Shown: one piece after another, positions 58,447-64,000 of the stretch
Position numbering within the stretch: the first letter of the stretch is position 1
How the letters are laid out: each line of letters opens with the position of its first letter
Assembly: GCA_021234155.1 (NCBI GenBank)
Contig: JAJEKV010000065.1
Span: 2,129,807-2,193,806, forward strand
DNA length: 64,000 bases
Reading direction: 5' to 3'
Origin: Isoetes taiwanensis
Lineage: Eukaryota; Streptophyta; Lycopodiopsida; Isoetales; Isoetaceae
Made by a program: the position numbers and the translations under genes
Notes under the pieces: model-generated
What the model saw: the letters and a program-made list of their open reading frames with translations, nothing else
Database searches by the model: none
What the model was told of the DNA's origin: nothing

Positions 58447-60500
58447 AGAGGGTCCTAATGCTTGCTGAGGAAGCAAGCATCAAGGTACTGCTTCAAGCTA
58501 TGGTGATCTGCTTCTGTTTGCACCTGTATACACCTATGCTCTTGCACATTAGATCTGGCCAGCCACTGTGCTCTCCTTTCCCTCTAGCAGGCCTTGAGGC
58601 ATTGTGGCATCAATGCCATCATGGAACAATTTCCTAATATGGGCCGATAAGGCTATTGCAGGGATTGACCTCAATAGATGTCATGGCTAATGGGCTGATG
58701 CTTAGACTAGTATGGACTGCATTTTCTTTTACGAATTTTGTATCTCTGGTTTTATCAGAGTGGTTGATGTCCAAGACTTGAAGAACCAAGTACTTAGACT
58801 AGTATTATAATATATCAGGCTGTGGTATGGGGACTTTGAATTTACACTCAATAATTGTTCAAATTTTCCAATTAGACTAGAGGTTGGTGGAAAATCATGA
58901 TGTTTTGTGCAGTCAAGCTATATGGAGAATTAAAAACTTCGAGGCTCTGGCGCCTATTGTGATACATGAATTCTGCTAAATGGACTTACTAAGGACCAAG
59001 TTGCTGCTGCATGTGGTACTGCTTTAAGAATGGAGAAAAATGTCAATAAACAGAAAGTTAGTGTTCCATTGGCATGAATGTTTTTGATAAGAAGTGTATT
59101 AAGAGTCCATACATGTATGTCAGCTAGAAGGGGCAGATGGCCTACTCTAATAGGGAGAGGAACAACTTCTATTGCAAAAGATTTTGGAGGACAATGTGTC
59201 CTTACATTAAATGTGCATGTGATGATAGGGGCAGAAAAGAACAAAAAGAGTGCATGTGATGATAATATGACATGGTTGGACAACACAGTTTGGTACATGT
59301 TTACCAATCTGGACAAAAGTTACCTTAATATATCTCCTGCTGCACAAGTTGTCAGTTTCAGGGGCTTTTCCAAAGGCCCTCTAAATACGAGCATTGGCAT
59401 ACATCTCCTACCTTGATATCAGAGAAGTCCTTATACACATGACAATGAAACTAGCAGAGGATCCATGGTCTGATTTAAAGATCAATCTGGCCAGATGGAA
59501 GATAGTAGACATTTATGAGAAGATCGTTAAGCCTGTAATATTTCTAGAGGACAATAAGATGGTTGCTAGTAGCAGCAATAACAGACTGACTGGTGGAAGG
59601 ACGCCTTCTTCATCTAGCAACCAGTATACATACTGGTTAGGCCACTCAGAATCACTAAAGAATCTGGTGGAGATGTTGTTGCAGCTCAAAAGTGCATTTA
59701 ATGAATGTATTGTTACATAGGTGGTTGCTGGACACTCAGTAACCAAAGACAATGGCAACAAGACTAGAGAGTTCTATGGTTTGGCTGGAACAAAGCTAAA
59801 TTACACATGAGGATGAAAGAGGTATGATATATCTTTTAACATCTATTGAATATGGTAAATATGTACTTTAATACAAGAACCAAACAATAATTATAATGTA
59901 TAGCTCAATGTGATAATACTTTTGTCTACCACTCAGCCCAAAGTATATGTCCAAAGCCAAGTGTTGGCTACTGCATACCGAGATTAATGGTTTACGTTTG
60001 TAGGGTATTAGTTAATATATATATATATGATTCTTTTGTAATTACAGATCTCTAAATACATTAGAAAAAATAGTCAGGGAATGTACTTTGTGGTTGAACA
60101 AAAACCAAAGGACAATGCAAGAATAATACATTGTACATTTCTATCTAAACTACATGATCAGATATGTCTACTAGATAACACAGTATTTGGGTGGAAATAC
60201 ATTGAGAACCTAAGGGATATATTTTACAAACCATACTTTGTGTTTGCCCAAGAGAATGACGCAACATGCCCTTGGAGTAACCCTAATCTAATAGCCTTCA
60301 TTGATAGGGAAATTGGACATATCAGGACCACTAAACTTACAATGATCAAGAGCAAAATGCTTAGAGGTTTTCAAAAAAGGACAACCACATACCTAAATAT
60401 TGCTATTTGCAGAATTAGTATTGCAATTAAGATGAGTTGAATTAGGTTTTAGCATCCTAGAAGACCAACTGATCACGGGACACAATACAATGTGTAGTAA
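58447..60500 (+). other. Unassigned ORF-bearing stretch, possibly part of a Penelope-like element
   Basis: Several + strand frames (59078-59416, 59394-59720, 60081-60440) have protein-like composition and follow each other toward the reverse transcriptase relic at 60504. I do not recognise them individually. Candidate segments include LARWKIVDIYEKIVKPVIFL and MIKSKMLRGFQKRTTTYLNI. They may be the N-terminal part of the same decayed protein. Confidence 0.35.
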
Positions 60501-60684
60501 TAAATGCCAAATAGTAGTTGCACATTAAGAAGAACACTAAGAACACTAAGAAGTTTACTTCCAATGGATGCAGCTATGATAAAAAGCATTGAATGGCTCG
60601 TAAACAACTTTTATATATCGGCTATCGACAAGGCAACTAATAATCCATCCTTCATCTGTCCTAAGCACATAAGAGAAAAGGCTT

Positions 60685-60698
60685 TGGATAGGCTTAAT
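60685..60698. repeat. Target-site duplication, left copy
   Basis: TGGATAGGCTTAAT, identical to 61891-61904 and immediately followed by a T run. Confidence 0.85.
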
Positions 60699-61890
60699 TT
60701 TTTTTTTTTTTTTGAAGGTAAGGGGATTTTTATATTATATAATAAAAGGTACAATGCCACAAAACAAGAGCAATTACTCTGAGGGAGAATCTCAACTTCT
60801 TCATCACGATTTCTTGCTTAGAGACTTATTAGATGCTCTAATAGCAAGATAACATAACGAATTTCTGTGCCTTAGCCTCCTCCAACTTCTTCTTATGCCC
60901 GGTGATACTATAGGATTGAATCAACATCTTCTCAACTAACCATAATACTATAGAAGTAAGAAACCGGACTTTCGAGGCTGCATTTAAATCCATAGTCACT
61001 CATAAACTCACATTTGCAAAATAAGAGATGAAGAAAGGAAATACATAGTAAATTGAGCAATCGTCACCTTGGTACCCGCAGCTCTTGAAAATTATTAAAC
61101 CTGCAAATTAATCGGCGGAACACATAATGAAATATGTAACCCCAAAATCTTTGCATTGTTGGAGCAGTCGGCTGATCTTAGCACCATTTCCGAATGTAGG
61201 TATTTGAAGCGGACCACCATATCCATCACAGGTGGATTGGTATCAAAGAAAATTTGGCATCGGCACGAATTATCTTCCAAGATTGAGCTTGAATGGCTTC
61301 TTCAATCATAGCGATGAATTGAAAAAGCAAAGAAAGTCTACTGTGAGAAAATTCCTAGCTTTCATTTGTTGCGAAAATTCCATATACCATCATATACGGT
61401 TGAAGAATCGTAGATTAGAATAAATCGGACTACTATGTTTCTATCAAGGGGGCATCATATTTCACTGTAAGAAGAGCAATAGGGAGGAATCAAACTATCT
61501 ATTTAAAAGAACACATGGAGTAAGTTGTCTTTGCGAAAACCAAAGCTGAAACACGTCTGAGAGATCCGCTCCACCTTATGAATATGTGCCTTTTTGGTGT
61601 ATCTCTTTTCCCGGATTTTAATGCTTACAAAAGCATTGCGGAAAGACCCGTTAGTGGATTACACTATGACCCTAGAATGCACTTCGAAGAAAGCTTCAAA
61701 ATAGAATGTCTGGTCTTGGATAGGATCAAAAAACTAAGGCAAGAGACCCTGCAGCTAGCCTCTGTATGGGGTGAATTTGTGCAAGAGCCTCGTGATAGTG
61801 CCCAGAATCGAGAGAGAAAGGAGGCCTCCCTTCTCCTAAGCCCTAGGCTACTTGGTAGAAGCTGTCGTCCCGGCCTTGAGAAGCCCCATC
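60699..61890 (-). mobile_element. 1.2-kb retroposed insertion with poly(A) tail, minus orientation
   Basis: A perfect 14-bp duplication flanks this segment. It begins with a T run of about 15 and ends without one, as expected for a poly(A)-tailed sequence copied in by a LINE machinery on the minus strand. The interior has short ORFs (61578-61931 + shares only shadow coding) but no reverse transcriptase was recognised, so it is a 5'-truncated LINE, a SINE-like element or a processed transcript. Removing it joins the two halves of the interrupted reverse transcriptase. Confidence 0.8.
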
Positions 61891-61904
61891 TGGATAGGCT
61901 TAAT
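61891..61904. repeat. Target-site duplication, right copy
   Basis: TGGATAGGCTTAAT, identical to 60685-60698. Confidence 0.85.
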
Positions 61905-62140
61905 AGCCATGATTTTACACCTTATACTTAACTCACATGAGGAAGTGCAAAAGGTTATTAAGAATGACATATGAAATATTATTGGTTTAAGAGTTTGAAT
62001 GCGTGAAACTACCTTATACAGTAGGGAGATATAAAGCACATAAAAAAAGATTGCGGTGGATTACTAATGCTCACAATACCATCTACCACTTAGGATTTTA
62101 CAAATCCCATCAATCAGGAGCCCTCAAATCCGAAATTCTA

Positions 62141-64000
62141 GGGCGAGGCATGCATGTCTTGCATGCATGCCATCACCCGTCACATGCAACCTTCTCTAGT
62201 TGGGAGATCGCTATATTAGTGAGGTTCTTCATCAACGTCTCATCGGCTTCCCTCTTCTCTCAGTAGAGTACCTTATTCTCTATTCTTTGAAACCCTCCCC
62301 TAATTGTTTAATGTATTTGTTGCACGGCCCGCGTGACCCGGCCCTCTATTGAAAGAGGGTTTTGTTTTGTTGTATGCATGGCAGCGTGATCAGCCCCTCC
62401 TCCCACTTTGGGAGGTTTGTTTTGTCACATTTGTTCTAGTGTTGGTGATGTCGCAGTGCGGGTTGGCAATGACGAAGTGACTTCCCACTTCTCCATTAAA
62501 ATTGGGTTTTGGGAGGCGAATTTCACCATTATACGTTTGTCGGTTGCGAAGGCTTATCACTAGAGGTTTTCACGAAAACTTCGAAGGGATTTTTAATCCG
62601 GTGATAAGCTTTTGTGGTACATAAACAAACATCTATTAGCATTAATATTTCATGGGGTCCAAGTTGTATAATTGGACATTCAGCACTATTTTTCTTAAAT
62701 TAAGATTGGATTACATGTGTGCGGCTACCACTATCCCATTAGAAAATCTGGCGGATGAATGAGAAGCCCTATCTATGGAGGTTCTTGTCGTTTTCATGTG
62801 AGCTACATTCTAAATTGTTATTAGATTTGAATGTATGATATCTTTGAATGTATTATTTGATATTGCTAAATTGCTTAGTGCTACCATTCACCTGATGATA
62901 CTGCGAAGCCCGAAGCCAATGTCATGGCAACATAATAAGAGGGGTTGCCATTTGTATTTTTATATGCTTTTCAATATAGTGATTTAGTATTTGTATTCAC
63001 GTGGATGTACTAATGCATACATCTAGAGTGCTGCATATCGTATCATTTTTTTTTTTTTTTTTTTTCGGTTTGCCAATGGTTTAACACTATTTTTTCAAAA
63101 CATGCGGACACATGGCATAGAAAGTCTTTCGAAGGGTTCTCTGCTTGAGGCAAAGTGAAAACTCTTGTTTATTTGGTCAGAATAATATCATGTCTTGAAT
63201 TCATGTGTAGAAGAAATATGTTTTTATATGCTTAGCAGATGCATGATTAATCTAATTGTGCACCTTAAGATACTTTCTTTTGCCAATGAATAACATGGCC
63301 TGGTATGTTTGATGCTTGTTACATCTCTTTAAGTCAAGGTAGTCCTAATTTTTACATTGAGGTTGGGTGCCTTATAATTTTGCTGACAGTATTTACTAAT
63401 GGGCCTCGGGTCTCATATTTATTCCCCTAGTCTTGGCCACTAAGTAATTGCCACTAAGTAAATGCTGCTGTGTAGTTCTTGGCTTAAGAATATAATATAT
63501 GAGAATATTCTTAGTAAGGGTCTTGCCTTTTTCACTATGGTAAGCATATTAACCCTTATGGAAATATAGGCTTTAACTGGTAATATTGGGGTTATTATTT
63601 TAACCTCAGAAATGCCTCTTGGATATTTTCGACATATTCTATTCTATTTTCGACCTGCAGTTAGGGTTGTGGACTTGAAAGATTCTCCAATTAACAAGCT
63701 TTTTGAAGCCTTTAGAGCCTTTATGGCCGGACCAATGGATTCTTGCCTTACCTCGAATTATGGGTCGAGGTATGGTGATAAAGAAAGTATTGGCTGATTT
63801 TATTCATTTAGATTCGGATCTCATATATCGAGCTCAGTAAGATCAATGGATTAAATTAGAGACTTATGAGATGACCTCCCACATCTGAAATGGCCAGTCT
63901 CAATGAGAGTAGTTTAGGCGAAATGTCGCATTTTGTATGCAAGACTTTGATCTAAAAGGCAACAAGATAGATCTTTAATATCAGGACGATAAGCGGGACT
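62141..64000. other. Stretch without a recognisable gene
   Basis: No supported gene. It contains a 20-T run at 63046-63065 and a 9-bp inverted repeat (GCTTATCAC at 62552-62560, GTGATAAGC at 62601-62609) around a 40-nt loop. The frame at 63612-63797 is short and unrecognised. Confidence 0.4.

Larger units (their letters stand above)
60504..62140 (+). pseudogene. Penelope-like (PLE-type) reverse transcriptase relic, split by an insertion
   Basis: Before the insertion the + strand reads SAIDKATNNPSFICPKHIRE then KALDRLN (60611-60698). After it, from 61905, it reads NSHDFTPYT and near 62005-62085 LPYTVGRYKAHKKRLRWITN. The DKATNN.xxIC segment followed by P...K.HK....R.I.NA is the entry of Penelope-like reverse transcriptases. 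Both halves share the sequence around 60685-60698, which is repeated at 61891-61904 as the target duplication. The catalytic core further downstream was not found, so the relic is truncated or too decayed to read. Confidence 0.6.

Noticed and set aside
1-64000. CRISPR array or bacterial operon
   Set aside because: No evenly spaced identical repeats with unique spacers; gene structure, introns and elements are plant nuclear.

Overview
This is nuclear DNA of a land plant with a large, repeat-choked genome. The evidence is two compact plant-type genes lying among decayed Ty1/copia, Ty3/gypsy, LINE and hAT copies, plus a broken piece of nuclear 18S rDNA. A HUH-endonuclease (Replitron-like) ORF and the style of the first LINE would fit a moss, fern, lycophyte or gymnosperm better than a flowering plant, but this is only inference. 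Many coding relics carry single-base shifts, so either they are old or the assembly has residual indels.

Layout. 1-2370: LINE relic (endonuclease end and reverse transcriptase, + strand). 2.4-18.7 kb: mostly AT-rich sequence with low-complexity and short tandem repeats and no gene I can name. 18762-22397: one complete decayed hAT transposon with terminal inverted repeats, a near-match 8-bp target duplication and a transposase relic. 23118-24142 (- strand): an intact two-exon gene for the NOSIP/CSU1 RING E3 ligase, with a G-box just upstream. 25.1-26.6 kb: copia relic (- strand). 26673-27215: 18S rDNA fragment. 28.4-35.4 kb: dispersed and tandem repeats and a small LTR-pair element. 35489-43427: a gypsy-type region (- strand) bounded by two direct 650-bp repeats. 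It holds pol, a gag-like zone and, between the upstream repeat and gag, a decayed ORF ending in a histone H3 fold. 44.0-45.7 kb (- strand): an uninterrupted 245-codon HUH endonuclease ORF. 45901-47610: an 858-bp tandem duplication. 48418-49197: an intact gene for a small AT-hook protein. 50.2-54.6 kb: a 66-bp coiled-coil repeat and two LINE relics. 56.9-58.45 kb: copia relic (+ strand). About 60.5-62.1 kb: a Penelope-like reverse transcriptase relic split by a 1.2-kb insertion with a perfect 14-bp target duplication. 62.1-64 kb: no gene seen.

Only two host genes look functional, the NOSIP-type ligase and the AT-hook protein. They are about 24 kb apart and nothing suggests they work together. 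Nearly everything else is mobile-element debris. The observations most worth following are the histone H3 fold fused to an LTR-element-associated ORF, the HUH ORF, the complete hAT element and the insertion into the Penelope-like relic.
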